From Candidatus Thioglobus sp. MED-G25 (GTDB lineage Bacteria; Pseudomonadota; Gammaproteobacteria; Arenicellales; UBA868): 64,000 bases of DNA. Shown here piece after piece: positions 1 through 8,615 of this stretch. A program made the position numbers and the translations under genes. Position 1 is the first letter of the stretch; every line of letters starts with the position of its first letter. A model generated the notes under the pieces. It saw only the letters and a program-made list of their open reading frames with translations. It searched no databases and was not told the origin of the DNA. The stretch spans positions 1 to 64,000 of the forward strand of contig NTKC01000002.1 of NCBI GenBank assembly GCA_002456995.1, in the 5' to 3' direction.

Positions 1-1
1 G

Positions 2-721
2 GTGTCGCAAGCAGCTACGGGTCGTATTGATGATGGAGCGCGTCAGCAGCGGCAGAAATGGATGGTGGAGCTACGAGAGATTGAAGCCACCAAGCTCGAC
101 AAATTGATGCCGATGTTTACTACTGATCAGAACCCAATTCATCCTTATCGGTTAGCCTATGAAATAAACGAGTTTCTTGGCGAGGATACAATCTATATCG
201 GCGATGGCGGTGATATCGTGACCATTTCTGCTCAGGCGGTACGTCCGCGCAATCCGGGGCAGTGGATGGATCCGGGCGCGCTTGGCTCGCTTGGCGTAGG
301 GACCGGGTTTTCTATGGCAGCGAAGCTCGCACATCCAAATAAGGAGGTAGTTTGTCTCTACGGTGATGGTGCCTTTGGTATGACAGCCTTTGACATGGAA
401 ACCGCACAACGATTCGGTGCGCCGTATCTCGCGGTGGTCGGGAACAACTCGGCCATGAATCAGATTCGTTATGGACAGCTCAGCAAGTATGGTGAGGAAC
501 GTGGTGATGTCGGGAATAAGCTCGGCGATGTGCCTTTTTCTAAGTTTGGAGACATGATTGGCGGTTATGGAGAAGAGGTCACTGAAGCTGGCCAAATTCA
601 ACCGGCAATGCAGCGTGCACGGGAAGCAATTGCAAAAACCGGCAAGTGTGCCGTAGTCAATGTCTGGGTTGATCCCAATGAATATGCGCCGGGTACTAAA
701 GCCCAAACCATGTATAAGTAA
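2..721 (+). CDS. ThDP-dependent enzyme, C-terminal part (oxalyl-CoA decarboxylase / 2-hydroxyacyl-CoA lyase / acetolactate synthase family)
   Basis: The window cuts this gene; only the last 239 codons are present, and the GTG at position 2 is an internal codon. The visible part is the pyrophosphate-binding C-terminal domain of the large ThDP enzyme family. It shows the GDGAF start of the ThDP motif at visible residues 121-125 and the closing NN at 148-149, with a glycine-rich PGALGSLGVGTGF stretch before it. Family members are usually 550-600 residues, so a little more than half is missing. The next gene, 43 bp downstream on the same strand, is a formyl-CoA transferase, which suggests oxalyl-CoA decarboxylase or another formyl-CoA-producing lyase. 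The visible sequence (GDGAF, not the GDSAF I recall for Oxc) is also compatible with acetolactate synthase-like enzymes, so no gene symbol is given. Confidence 0.72.
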   Translation: MSQAATGRIDDGARQQRQKWMVELREIEATKLDKLMPMFTTDQNPIHPYRLAYEINEFLGEDTIYIGDGGDIVTISAQAVRPRNPGQWMDPGALGSLGVGTGFSMAAKLAHPNKEVVCLYGDGAFGMTAFDMETAQRFGAPYLAVVGNNSAMNQIRYGQLSKYGEERGDVGNKLGDVPFSKFGDMIGGYGEEVTEAGQIQPAMQRAREAIAKTGKCAVVNVWVDPNEYAPGTKAQTMYK

Positions 722-764
722 AAATTCTTTTTAAACTTCGATAGCCTTAAAGTAGAGAGTTTCA

Positions 765-2015
765 ATGTCACAACCACTCGACGGTATACGAATTCTGGAT
801 TTCACACACGTCCAGTCTGGCCCCACTTGTACCCAATTGCTCGCATGGATGGGTGCTGACGTGATCAAGGTGGAGCGCCCGGGCGTTGGTGATGCTACGC
901 GAAACCAACTCGTCGACGTGGAAGGAGCTGACAGCCTCTATTTCACCATGCTCAATCACAATAAGCGTTCCCTGACCCTCAATTCTAAGACCGAAGCAGG
1001 CAAGGAGGTGCTAGAACGATTGGTAAGAAAATGTGATGTCCTGGTGGAGAACTTCGCCCCAGGTGCACTTGATCGGATGGGATTTGGCTGGGAACGTATC
1101 CAGGAACTTAACCCCCGAATGATCATGGCTTCGGTTAAGGGTTTCGGGCCAGGACCTTACGAGGATTGCAAGGTTTATGAAAATGTTGCGCAGTGTGCGG
1201 GCGGATCTGCGTCCACCACAGGCTTTCGCGATGGGTTGCCTATGGTTACCGGTGCGCAAATTGGTGATTCCGGCACTGGCCTACATCTGGGTTTTGGCAT
1301 CCTGGCCGCGTTGTTGCATCGGGAAAAAACAGGCCGTGGGCAACGTGTGCTTGCCGCAATGCAGGATGGGGTGATTAACCTATGCCGGGTTAAGTTACGT
1401 GACCAGCAGCGCTTAAAGGCTGGCCCCCTGAAAGAGTACTCACAACACGGCGAGAATGTACCATTTGGTGAGGCCACGCCGCGTGCCGGCAACGATTCCG
1501 GCGGTGGGCAACCAGGCCGTATCCTGAAGTGCAAAGGATGGGAAACCGATCCCGATTCCTATACCTACTTCATTACTCAGGCTGCTGTCTGGAAAAATAT
1601 TTGCGATGTTATCGGCAAGCCGGACTGGAAGGAAAACCCAGACTATGCAACGCCTCTAGCGCGTCTGCCACATCTAAATGAAGTCTTTTGTGCGATTGAG
1701 GATTGGACCGTGACTAAGACTAAGTTCGAAGTTATGGAAATTTGTAATCCTCTGAATATACCGGTTGGACCGATCCTTTCGATGAAGGAGCTTGCCGAGG
1801 AGCCATCCTTGCGGGCAACTGGCACTATCGTCGAATGTGATCACCCTGAGCGTGGGCCCTACCTATCGGTCGGATGCCCGGTAAAACTTTCGGATAACGA
1901 TGTCACAGTAACACGTTCGCCCTTACTTGGTGAGCATACCGATGAAGTGTTGTCTAATGTGTTGGGGTATAACGAAGAGGATATCGCAAGTTTTAGGGAA
2001 GCTGGCGCAGTCTAA
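765..2015 (+). CDS. frc: Formyl-CoA:oxalate CoA-transferase (class III CoA-transferase)
   Basis: Class III CoA-transferases move CoA between carboxylic acids through an aspartyl-CoA thioester; Frc passes CoA from formyl-CoA to oxalate, giving oxalyl-CoA and formate in the cytoplasm. The 416-residue length is typical. The N-terminus ([17 protein letters not shown]) follows the Frc pattern. The catalytic Asp is D168 in a GDSGTG context, matching Asp169 of the Oxalobacter enzyme as I recall it, and a glycine-loop segment GGGQPG followed by LKCKGWETD is very Frc-like. It lies between the ThDP enzyme and a formyltransferase-like gene on the same strand, consistent with an oxalate or formyl-CoA operon. 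Other carboxylate acceptors remain possible, since CaiB/BaiF relatives share the fold. Confidence 0.86.
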   Translation: MSQPLDGIRILDFTHVQSGPTCTQLLAWMGADVIKVERPGVGDATRNQLVDVEGADSLYFTMLNHNKRSLTLNSKTEAGKEVLERLVRKCDVLVENFAPGALDRMGFGWERIQELNPRMIMASVKGFGPGPYEDCKVYENVAQCAGGSASTTGFRDGLPMVTGAQIGDSGTGLHLGFGILAALLHREKTGRGQRVLAAMQDGVINLCRVKLRDQQRLKAGPLKEYSQHGENVPFGEATPRAGNDSGGGQPGRILKCKGWETDPDSYTYFITQAAVWKNICDVIGKPDWKENPDYATPLARLPHLNEVFCAIEDWTVTKTKFEVMEICNPLNIPVGPILSMKELAEEPSLRATGTIVECDHPERGPYLSVGCPVKLSDNDVTVTRSPLLGEHTDEVLSNVLGYNEEDIASFREAGAV

Positions 2016-2063
2016 ATGCACGGCCCTGTACATCATATTGCTGCAAGGGAATTGGAGTAACTA

Positions 2064-2981
2064 ATGAAATTAATTGTTCACGGCCAGCAGGCATTCGGCA
2101 AATCGGTCCTAGAAGCCCTTTTGGGTCGAGGGGAGATAATCTGTGCCGTTTTCTGCGCGCCTGACATCGATGGCGGCCGACCGGATCCGCTTAAGGTGTT
2201 TGCACAGGACCAAGGATTGCCTGTATACCAGCCGAAAAGTTATAAGGACCCGACTGTGTGGGATCAGATTAGGTCGCTGGAAGCTGACCTGTGTGTCATG
2301 GCGTATGTTACCTTGATGGTCCCGGAGGAAGCGTTAAATGCGCCTCGTTTGGGGACAATTCAGTACCATCCTTCGCTGTTGCCTATGCATAAAGGACCCA
2401 GTTCAATCAACTGGCCGATTATTAATGGAGAGAATAAAACAGGATTGAGTATTTTCTGGCCGGACAACGGTCTGGATACTGGCCCGATTCTGTTGCAGAA
2501 GGATGTGGTAATCGATCCGGATGATACCTTGGGATCACTGTATTTTAATCATCTGTTTCCCATGGGGGTCGATGCAATATTGGAAGCTGTCGATTTGGTG
2601 CGGGATGGAACAGCGCTGAGATTAAATCAGGATCCAGCGAAGGGTTCCTATGAGGGATGGTGTCAACGTGCTGATGTAGAGATTGACTGGGTTCAGTCGA
2701 TGGATGTGGTCTACAACTTGATTCGAGGTGCCAACCCTCAGCCCGGTGCCTGGACAACACTCAACGGACAACCAGTCACCATCCTGGATAGTAAAAAGGC
2801 TATCGGATTTGCTAATAGTGACCCGGGTTCAGTCGTTGAGGTAGATGCCGATGGAATCAGTATTGGTTGTGTCGAGGGCGCAGTTCGTGTCGAGAAATTT
2901 AAGCCAGAGGGAGCTGGAAAAATGAGTGCTAAGGAGTTTCTAGAGCACTACCGTATAGAACCGGGTGCTCGGTTTGGGTAG
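2064..2981 (+). CDS. Stand-alone formyltransferase / 10-formyl-THF hydrolase-like protein (FDH N-terminal domain type)
   Basis: This 305-residue protein has the two-part layout of methionyl-tRNA formyltransferase relatives: an N-terminal formyl-transferase fold (about 1-190) and a C-terminal OB-like domain (about 205-300). It resembles the hydrolase domain of animal 10-formyltetrahydrofolate dehydrogenase (ALDH1L1) more than Fmt: the segments YHPSLLP, INWPIING, FWPDNGLDTGP and LYFNHLFP are of that type. The catalytic His (H102) and Asp (D138) are present, while the Asn of the Fmt triad is Gln (Q100); ALDH1L1 has Ile there, as I recall. It follows frc by 48 bp, so a role in moving a formyl group between CoA, tetrahydrofolate and water is likely, but the acceptor is not shown. 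The cell's fmt gene is not in this window. The start has a modest GGAGT upstream. Confidence 0.75.
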   Translation: MKLIVHGQQAFGKSVLEALLGRGEIICAVFCAPDIDGGRPDPLKVFAQDQGLPVYQPKSYKDPTVWDQIRSLEADLCVMAYVTLMVPEEALNAPRLGTIQYHPSLLPMHKGPSSINWPIINGENKTGLSIFWPDNGLDTGPILLQKDVVIDPDDTLGSLYFNHLFPMGVDAILEAVDLVRDGTALRLNQDPAKGSYEGWCQRADVEIDWVQSMDVVYNLIRGANPQPGAWTTLNGQPVTILDSKKAIGFANSDPGSVVEVDADGISIGCVEGAVRVEKFKPEGAGKMSAKEFLEHYRIEPGARFG

Positions 2982-3033
2982 CTAATCTCCAGGCAACTTT
3001 AGATGTTTCCACAAAAGCCATGTTCAGTATCGC

Positions 3034-4821
3034 TTGAATCTGATCTTAGGTGTGACTGAATCCTCATTTTTTAGGCGAAAGGATCAGTTGGGTTCAACAC
3101 TTGAATCAACCGCCTCGGTTGCGGAATTGGTACTGTCTGAATTCGATAAGTTTTATCTTGAGTTTCAGCAACTAACAGCAGCTGCTAAGTCCGCATTCGA
3201 AAAACGAGAATACCAAATCTCCCTTCGTATCAGTGAACAGAAGCTGGCACTTTACAGTACCAGTATGTATTCCCTAAGTGAGCGTCTCTCTAATTCATTT
3301 CCTGTGACCTTGCAGGAGTCTTCACTCTGGGATGCCATTGAATCCGATTATCAGAAGTTCGTAAGCGTTCGGTATGAAGCTGACCTCGGAATTGCGTATT
3401 TCCATTCTGTGCGTCGGGCAATCTTTCGAAGTGAATGGAATCCAGTTGCATATTCATTTGGTATTTCTGTCGACAGGCGCGCTGCCGATTCTGACTATTT
3501 ATTTTGTGCGGTTATTGGCGGGGTGATGACCCACGAGGTTGTGGTCGATATTCTGTCTGTTCCCAGGTTCAGTGTGCCTTATCGTGATACGGAAGCAGAT
3601 GCTGCGAATGTAGCCAACCGGGTGTCAGAAGAACTTCAACGCCTTCATCCTGAGCAAGCTGCACATAGTGTAGAGGTGATCAAGGGAGGGTTCTACCGGA
3701 ATCGCGGTGTCTATATCGTTGGTCGAATAGTCCTGACTAATAACGCAGTAATACCACTTATCTTGGCGTTGTTGAACAGCGAGGACGGTATTTACGTCGA
3801 CGCTGTTCTGACAAAAGAGTCCACGGCACATAATCTTTTTAGCACAACGCGAGCAAACTTCAACGTAACGAATGATAAGTACCACGAGGTGTCTGAGTTT
3901 TTGTACAACATTATGCCTAACCGCCCATTAGGGCTTCACTATTCTACGATCGGATTCAATCACTTCGGTAAAGTGGCAGTGATGGACGAGCTGAAATCAG
4001 AACTGGTGTCCCTAGATGTATCTTTTAGTAGGGCGATCGGCTACCCCGGGACGGTTGCTATTGGATTCCACTCTCCAGATTCAACCTATAACTTAAAAGT
4101 AATCAGGAACAAACCGACTGCCCAGTACAAATGGGGTGAGTTCGAGGGGCTTGACCGTGTATTGGCAAAATATAGTCAGGTTCACGATATTAATCGTACG
4201 GGAAGCATGTTGGATAACATCATTTACTACAATGTGAAGTTAGAGCGGAAGTGGTTTGACGATGAACTCCTGCGCGAGCTTCTTTATGAGGCAAGCGAGA
4301 CCGTGACAGAGCAGGGTAACTCTATAGTTTTCAAGCATCTTATTGTCCAAAGACGTATGACGCCGCTGCCGGTTTACCTAGAAACAGCCTCACCAGAAGA
4401 CTGTGAGGTGGCAGTTGTGAATCTTGGATACTGTATAAAAAACAATACAGCGGCAAACATTTTTAATCGTGACCTAGATGCGAGAAACTATGGTGTTGGC
4501 GGTTTTATGCGCGTGTACCTATTTGATTACGATGCATTGACAGCGTTCACTGAAGTAAAAATTCGTAGTAATAGAGACCGGTATGATGGTGAAGAAGACA
4601 TTCCTGACTGGGTTTTTGAGGATGGCGAGGTGTTTTTGCCTGAGGAAATAGAATGGGGCTTAAGAATCCCAAGTCGTCGTCTTAGGCAATTATTTAGAAA
4701 AGTTCATGGTGATCTCCTGCGGGTTGATTACTGGGAGCAGATCCAAGAACAACTACAGAAGGGCAGGGTGCCCAGTGTGCGTGTGTATCCGGAGCGCGAC
4801 CAGTTGCACTGGAAATGTTAA
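3034..4821 (+). CDS. aceK: Isocitrate dehydrogenase kinase/phosphatase
   Basis: AceK phosphorylates and dephosphorylates isocitrate dehydrogenase and so diverts isocitrate into the glyoxylate shunt. The 595-residue frame is close to the usual 570-600. Recognisable blocks are GFYRNRGVYIVGRI near residue 220, HYSTIGFNHFGKVAVMDEL near 300, and a conserved acidic C-terminal part with DIPDWVFEDGEVFLPEE. The first possible start is TTG at 3034; GTG at 3052 is an alternative, and neither has a convincing Shine-Dalgarno. In enterobacteria aceK follows aceBA; here no aceA or aceB is adjacent, so the gene is separated from the shunt enzymes. acnA, which makes isocitrate, lies about 20 kb away. Family assignment is firm; the start is not. 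Confidence 0.93.
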   Translation: MNLILGVTESSFFRRKDQLGSTLESTASVAELVLSEFDKFYLEFQQLTAAAKSAFEKREYQISLRISEQKLALYSTSMYSLSERLSNSFPVTLQESSLWDAIESDYQKFVSVRYEADLGIAYFHSVRRAIFRSEWNPVAYSFGISVDRRAADSDYLFCAVIGGVMTHEVVVDILSVPRFSVPYRDTEADAANVANRVSEELQRLHPEQAAHSVEVIKGGFYRNRGVYIVGRIVLTNNAVIPLILALLNSEDGIYVDAVLTKESTAHNLFSTTRANFNVTNDKYHEVSEFLYNIMPNRPLGLHYSTIGFNHFGKVAVMDELKSELVSLDVSFSRAIGYPGTVAIGFHSPDSTYNLKVIRNKPTAQYKWGEFEGLDRVLAKYSQVHDINRTGSMLDNIIYYNVKLERKWFDDELLRELLYEASETVTEQGNSIVFKHLIVQRRMTPLPVYLETASPEDCEVAVVNLGYCIKNNTAANIFNRDLDARNYGVGGFMRVYLFDYDALTAFTEVKIRSNRDRYDGEEDIPDWVFEDGEVFLPEEIEWGLRIPSRRLRQLFRKVHGDLLRVDYWEQIQEQLQKGRVPSVRVYPERDQLHWKC

Positions 4822-4887
4822 TTACAACTGCTCGTTACGGCTTATCGACGTAATTAATTTTGTGATGAGGTATGTTTGCGTTGTGAG

Positions 4888-4906
4888 ACATAAATTTCAT
4901 TTATGT
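4888..4906. repeat. 8-bp perfect inverted repeat after aceK
   Basis: ACATAAAT and ATTTATGT are separated by TTC, 66 bp beyond the aceK stop. There is no following T run, so it is a poor intrinsic terminator; it could be a protein site. The rest of the 4822-5031 gap shows no gene. Confidence 0.4.
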
Positions 4907-5031
4907 GCGCCGTAAAACTTTCTTACTGGTTAAATTAAGCAAAAGCAGTTAGTTTCCCGCACATTACTTTGGAACCTGCCTGATACCCCAGATTTGGGTA
5001 CCAGACTACAAATTCCCCCGAGGCCTGGTTG

Positions 5032-6042
5032 ATGAAAGTGTGTGTGGTGGGTGCGGGTGCGATCGGTGGCTACATGGCAATACGCATAGCGTCTGTTGGC
5101 CACGAGGTGTCTGTTGTTGCGCGTGGTCCCCATCTTGCGGCCATAAAAGCCAATGGCATGAAGCTGATAGAAGGGGATCAGGAGACGATTGCCCAGGACC
5201 TAAACGCAACCGACAACATCAGCGACTTGTGTCCGCAGGATATCGTGCTGATGGCACTCAAGGCCCATCAAATCGAACCAATTGTAGATAAACTGTCGTC
5301 TGTAATGGGTTCGGAAACTGTAATGGTGACCTTACAAAATGGAATTCCATGGTGGTATTTTCAGAATTTTGCAGGGCCTTATACGAATAGACCCGTTCTA
5401 TCTGTAGATCCACACCGAAAACTATTCGATGGTATAGATCCTGACTGTCTGATTGGTTGTATCGCCTATCCAGCAACTACCATCTCTGAACCGGGGGTTG
5501 TACGGCATATAGAAGGCAATCGATTTCCGGTTGGAGAACTCGATGGACAGGAAAGTGAACGTGTACAACGAGTATCGACATTGTTTGAAGAGGCAGGCTT
5601 TAAGTCTAGAATTCTCGATGATATCCGATCTGAAATTTGGTTGAAGCTCTGGGGCAATCTGACCTTTAATCCTATCAGCGCACTGACCCATTCCACACTT
5701 GAAGATATCTGTCGGTTTCCGTTAACGCGGGAATTGTCCGCTAATATGATGATAGAAGCGCAGACTATCGGTGAGCGACTTGGAGCCCACTTTCGAGTCC
5801 CGATGGAAAAAAGAATTGCCGGTGCAGAGGCTGTAGGCTCGCATAAAACATCAATGCTTCAGGATGTCGAGCAAGGCAAACCCCTGGAAATAGAGGGCAT
5901 GCTCGGAGCGGTGATTGAATTGGCGGCGTTAACCAAGATCGAGGTCCCGACACTTAAGGCACTTTATGCCTGCGTCAGCTTACTGGACCAGACTGTACAA
6001 GCCAGCCGCGTGAAGATAAAAGGAATCCAGGACAGGCAATAG
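5032..6042 (+). CDS. 2-dehydropantoate 2-reductase family protein (PanE/ApbA-like)
   Basis: This family uses NADPH to reduce ketopantoate to pantoate for coenzyme A synthesis; some members reduce other 2-oxo acids. The 336-residue protein opens with the Rossmann motif GAGAIGG (7-13), has LQNGI near residue 102, and the conserved segment WLKLWGNLTFNP with the catalytic Lys at 205. Glu in KPLEIEGMLG near residue 285 lies in the position of the substrate-binding acidic region. ATG at 5032 is preferred over an in-frame TTG three bases earlier. No panB or panC is nearby, so it may be a paralogue acting on another 2-oxo acid. It converges on phnX. Confidence 0.82.
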   Translation: MKVCVVGAGAIGGYMAIRIASVGHEVSVVARGPHLAAIKANGMKLIEGDQETIAQDLNATDNISDLCPQDIVLMALKAHQIEPIVDKLSSVMGSETVMVTLQNGIPWWYFQNFAGPYTNRPVLSVDPHRKLFDGIDPDCLIGCIAYPATTISEPGVVRHIEGNRFPVGELDGQESERVQRVSTLFEEAGFKSRILDDIRSEIWLKLWGNLTFNPISALTHSTLEDICRFPLTRELSANMMIEAQTIGERLGAHFRVPMEKRIAGAEAVGSHKTSMLQDVEQGKPLEIEGMLGAVIELAALTKIEVPTLKALYACVSLLDQTVQASRVKIKGIQDRQ

Positions 6043-6129
6043 ACTATCGTTGTCATCCCAATGACAGTCAGAATTCACAGCTGACAACCACCATTGAGAT
6101 CTAACAAAGAAAGTTCACCGGAAACCGGT

Positions 6130-6978
6130 TTAAGGCTTCTCGCCTCGACCAAGCCGAATATTGACATCCTCAATGACGTCCGGCATCTGTTGCCAGGTAT
6201 CAATTACGTAGTGTGCACCTGCTTTTTGAAGTAAGTCCCGCGTGTGTGCCAAGCGTCGCTTGATTTCGTCTTCCGACAAGCTGTCGGCTTCTTCGAGTGT
6301 GTCCATATCCATGTAGTTGCTATAGCGCGCAATACCTACACCCCAGCATCCCGCTTCCAAGGCTTCTCCAACCCCCGATACCGTGTCATCGACTTTGATT
6401 ACGGATTGGATCGGGTGAACGTCCATGAGATCTAGATTACGGTAGACCATAAAAGGTTTTGGGCGGGCACCATTGATTACTTCATCGCCAGCAACTGAAG
6501 CATCAGGTGTGTAGCCCTGTTTGCGCGCATCCTCTTCAAGGATGTCTACCATGCTGCGTACAAAGCCGGTAGAACTCCCGATCTTGATGCCTTGTTTCTG
6601 CAATGACTGCGTCGTTTCGGCAACCAGTGGTAGAAGTGTTGTGTAATTACGAAGGCAGTCTAGTTGCAGGGGTACAAAATCTTCGAACATCCGGTCAACA
6701 TTCGCCTGATTAGGATATTGTCCGTGGATGCCGTGCCATCGTTCTCGAATCTCTGGAATCTCGGTCATTGCTTTGATATGAAGATCTTTACGCAGCCCCA
6801 TTGGCCCACGAGCCTCGGACATCGTGACGTCGACGCCGTGATTTTGAAATACTTGGACAAATACAACAGCCGGGGCAAGTACATACGCGTCAGCTGTGGT
6901 ACCGCTCCAATCAAGAATTAGACCTTTCACTTGGCCTGTATAGCTGCGGTTATAGACGAAGTTTTGTCGGATTGTCAT
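6130..6978 (-). CDS. phnX: Phosphonoacetaldehyde hydrolase (phosphonatase)
   Basis: PhnX cleaves the C-P bond of phosphonoacetaldehyde, giving acetaldehyde and phosphate, as the second step of 2-aminoethylphosphonate breakdown. It is a HAD-superfamily enzyme: the nucleophile D23 sits in LDWSGTTAD, where ordinary HADs have DxDGT. The PhnX-specific Schiff-base lysine is K64 in PMGLRKDLH, with H67 nearby; these match Lys53 and His56 of the Bacillus enzyme as I recall it. Later HAD motifs are GSSTGF near residue 133 and KVDDTVSG near 195. Length 282 is close to the family norm. A clear AAGGAG lies 7 bases before the ATG. It is downstream of phnA on the same strand with a 137-bp gap that holds an inverted repeat. 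Confidence 0.93.
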   Translation of the reverse strand: MTIRQNFVYNRSYTGQVKGLILDWSGTTADAYVLAPAVVFVQVFQNHGVDVTMSEARGPMGLRKDLHIKAMTEIPEIRERWHGIHGQYPNQANVDRMFEDFVPLQLDCLRNYTTLLPLVAETTQSLQKQGIKIGSSTGFVRSMVDILEEDARKQGYTPDASVAGDEVINGARPKPFMVYRNLDLMDVHPIQSVIKVDDTVSGVGEALEAGCWGVGIARYSNYMDMDTLEEADSLSEDEIKRRLAHTRDLLQKAGAHYVIDTWQQMPDVIEDVNIRLGRGEKP

Positions 6979-7067
6979 TAAAACTCCTTAAAAATCCTAG
7001 ATAAGTAGTAGATTGGATGCTGCTCTCGGACAACCTGCACTGGGAGATGAACTGCAGAATAGTATTT

Positions 7068-7091
7068 TATCTGGTCGTTGCTTACCAGATA
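7068..7091. repeat. 8-bp inverted repeat between phnA and phnX
   Basis: TATCTGGT (7068-7075) and ACCAGATA (7084-7091) are exact inverted arms with an 8-base loop. Read on the minus strand it lies after the phnA stop and before phnX. No T run follows, so an operator or RNA-processing hairpin is as likely as a terminator. Confidence 0.4.
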
Positions 7092-7115
7092 GGAGATTCG
7101 CGTTGGTGCGCGCGG

Positions 7116-8378
7116 TCAGCCAGCTGAATGATTGAGCGCAGCGTCGAAAATATCATAGTTGCGTAAAGTGGTGCTGGTCCGCAGTTGAGATGCCGGGCGA
7201 TTCAGAATAAACGGTACCCGCTGTTCGGACAGTCCCCCATGTGAGCGTAAAGGCTCGGAGAGCGCTGATAAGTCATGATACTGTTGAGAATGACCTAGAA
7301 CCGACTCAGCGCTGGAAATCACCACGATATGACCCACCCGGTCCGGGGGCAGGGAAAATCTCTCACACGCTAGCGGGCCTTCAAGTACTAGCTCGATCCC
7401 TTTTTGTGCTGACAATTTGTGGCACACCGGTTGTACATCGGCAGGGTCGGCCAGGTAGATTGTGGCGAATCCACCCAGCGCACCATGATGAACAACGTAT
7501 GGATCTGTGATTGGCAGGATGATTCGGAATCTGTCAGAGGCTAATAGTTCTTCGATGAGCGGTTTCAAATAGACAATATTCGGTTGTCCGGCTGAATCGT
7601 GTTTGGCTTTCATACCGTGATCGGCAGTCAAGGCAATGACGGCATCATGTGCTTGCATTTTTATAAGATGATGATCGATCATGCTGTAGAACGCATCTGC
7701 TGCCGGGGTTCCGGGCCCGTGTTTATGTTGGATGTAGTCACTGGTTGATAGGTAGAGTATGTCAGGTGCCCAGGTATCCAGAAGTTTCAGACCGGTGGAA
7801 AATACATACTCAGACAGTGCGCCGCTGTAGACGTCCGGTGGTGGCAGGTCAGTTAGCTGGTCGGCATCGTCTATACCGTTTTCACTCTGTGTTGTCAGTT
7901 GACATTTTTCGGCGGAAAAACAGATCGCACTACCTTGCTCAAAATCTAGTTCATGACCAAGCATCCGCCTGAGTTTATCTTTAGCCGTGATGACGGCGAT
8001 TCTTGCACCTTGATCTTGGAATGCCTTGAAAATCGTACCCACACGTAGAAATGCAGGATCATTCATCATCACTTCAGCGTCCGACCCAAGGTCGTAGAAA
8101 AAGTTGCCTGATATGCCATGAATGACCGGTGGTGTTCCAGTCACAATCGAAATGTTGTTGGGGTTTGTAAAACTGGGAATTGTGGCATCAGCGGTTCGAA
8201 ACAACCCACGGTTTTTGATCGAAGCCAGATAGGGCATCTGACCGTTCTCAATGGCACGGTCGATATAACCACCCCCATCCGATAGCGGGTAGCCGGGTTC
8301 ACTGCCGTCCAGGCAGATCACAACGACGGGTCTGTCGGGCCACCGGTACTTCCGATTATTGCAGGTCACATAACGCAT
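7116..8378 (-). CDS. phnA: Phosphonoacetate hydrolase
   Basis: PhnA hydrolyses phosphonoacetate to acetate and phosphate and belongs to the alkaline phosphatase superfamily with two zinc ions. The 420-residue protein has the nucleophile Thr at T71 in PSFTNPNN and the metal ligands D214, H218 (SDYIQH), D253-H254 (ADHGM) and H380 (SHGGLSE). Their spacing agrees with the Sinorhizobium enzyme residues I remember (T68, D211, H215, D250, H251, H376) at a shift of 3-4. The ATG has no Shine-Dalgarno, but the reading frame of the truncated phnW ends 7 bases upstream, so translation may be coupled to it. It lies between the phnW stub and phnX on the same strand. No phosphonoacetaldehyde dehydrogenase (phnY), the usual source of its substrate, is present. 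Confidence 0.92.
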   Translation of the reverse strand: MRYVTCNNRKYRWPDRPVVVICLDGSEPGYPLSDGGGYIDRAIENGQMPYLASIKNRGLFRTADATIPSFTNPNNISIVTGTPPVIHGISGNFFYDLGSDAEVMMNDPAFLRVGTIFKAFQDQGARIAVITAKDKLRRMLGHELDFEQGSAICFSAEKCQLTTQSENGIDDADQLTDLPPPDVYSGALSEYVFSTGLKLLDTWAPDILYLSTSDYIQHKHGPGTPAADAFYSMIDHHLIKMQAHDAVIALTADHGMKAKHDSAGQPNIVYLKPLIEELLASDRFRIILPITDPYVVHHGALGGFATIYLADPADVQPVCHKLSAQKGIELVLEGPLACERFSLPPDRVGHIVVISSAESVLGHSQQYHDLSALSEPLRSHGGLSEQRVPFILNRPASQLRTSTTLRNYDIFDAALNHSAG

Positions 8379-8385
8379 GGATATG

Positions 8386-8529
8386 TTAGGTCATACAACA
8401 GGCCAGGGACCACAGGTGCAGTATCGCTTGTTTGGCGGTGGTTGATGTTCTGAGTGGCCCGGGTGTGAGAAGCAAGGGTTCACCACCAGGTGAAGTCGCG
8501 ATTGCCAGATGTTCTTGATCGTTTTTCAT
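8386..8529 (-). pseudogene. phnW: Amputated phnW (2-aminoethylphosphonate:pyruvate transaminase), N-terminal stub
   Basis: This 47-residue frame carries the signature N-terminus of PhnW, LLLTPGPLRTSTTAKQAIL at residues 19-37, where known PhnW proteins read LLLTPGPLTTS followed by a similar helix. After residue 37 the similarity ends abruptly (HLWSLACCMT and stop), and about 320 residues including the PLP lysine are missing. phnA begins 7 bases after the stop. A deletion joining the start of phnW to the region just before phnA explains this. The stub could still be translated and could deliver ribosomes to phnA, which lacks its own Shine-Dalgarno. An ATG at 8529 is the most natural start; the frame opens further upstream at a TTG (8571). 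Confidence 0.75.
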
Positions 8530-8615
8530 CGGTTTCAAATTGGGTGTGTAGATGAATGTTAAGGCACTCAAAGATCATTAAGCCCCTTGGGGGTATTGGG
8601 CGCTATGAAATTTGG

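Noticed and set aside
6117-6129. ACCGG-AAA-CCGGT as a terminator between the panE-like gene and phnX
   Set aside because: The stem is five pairs with a three-base loop and only a TT follows; too weak to call.
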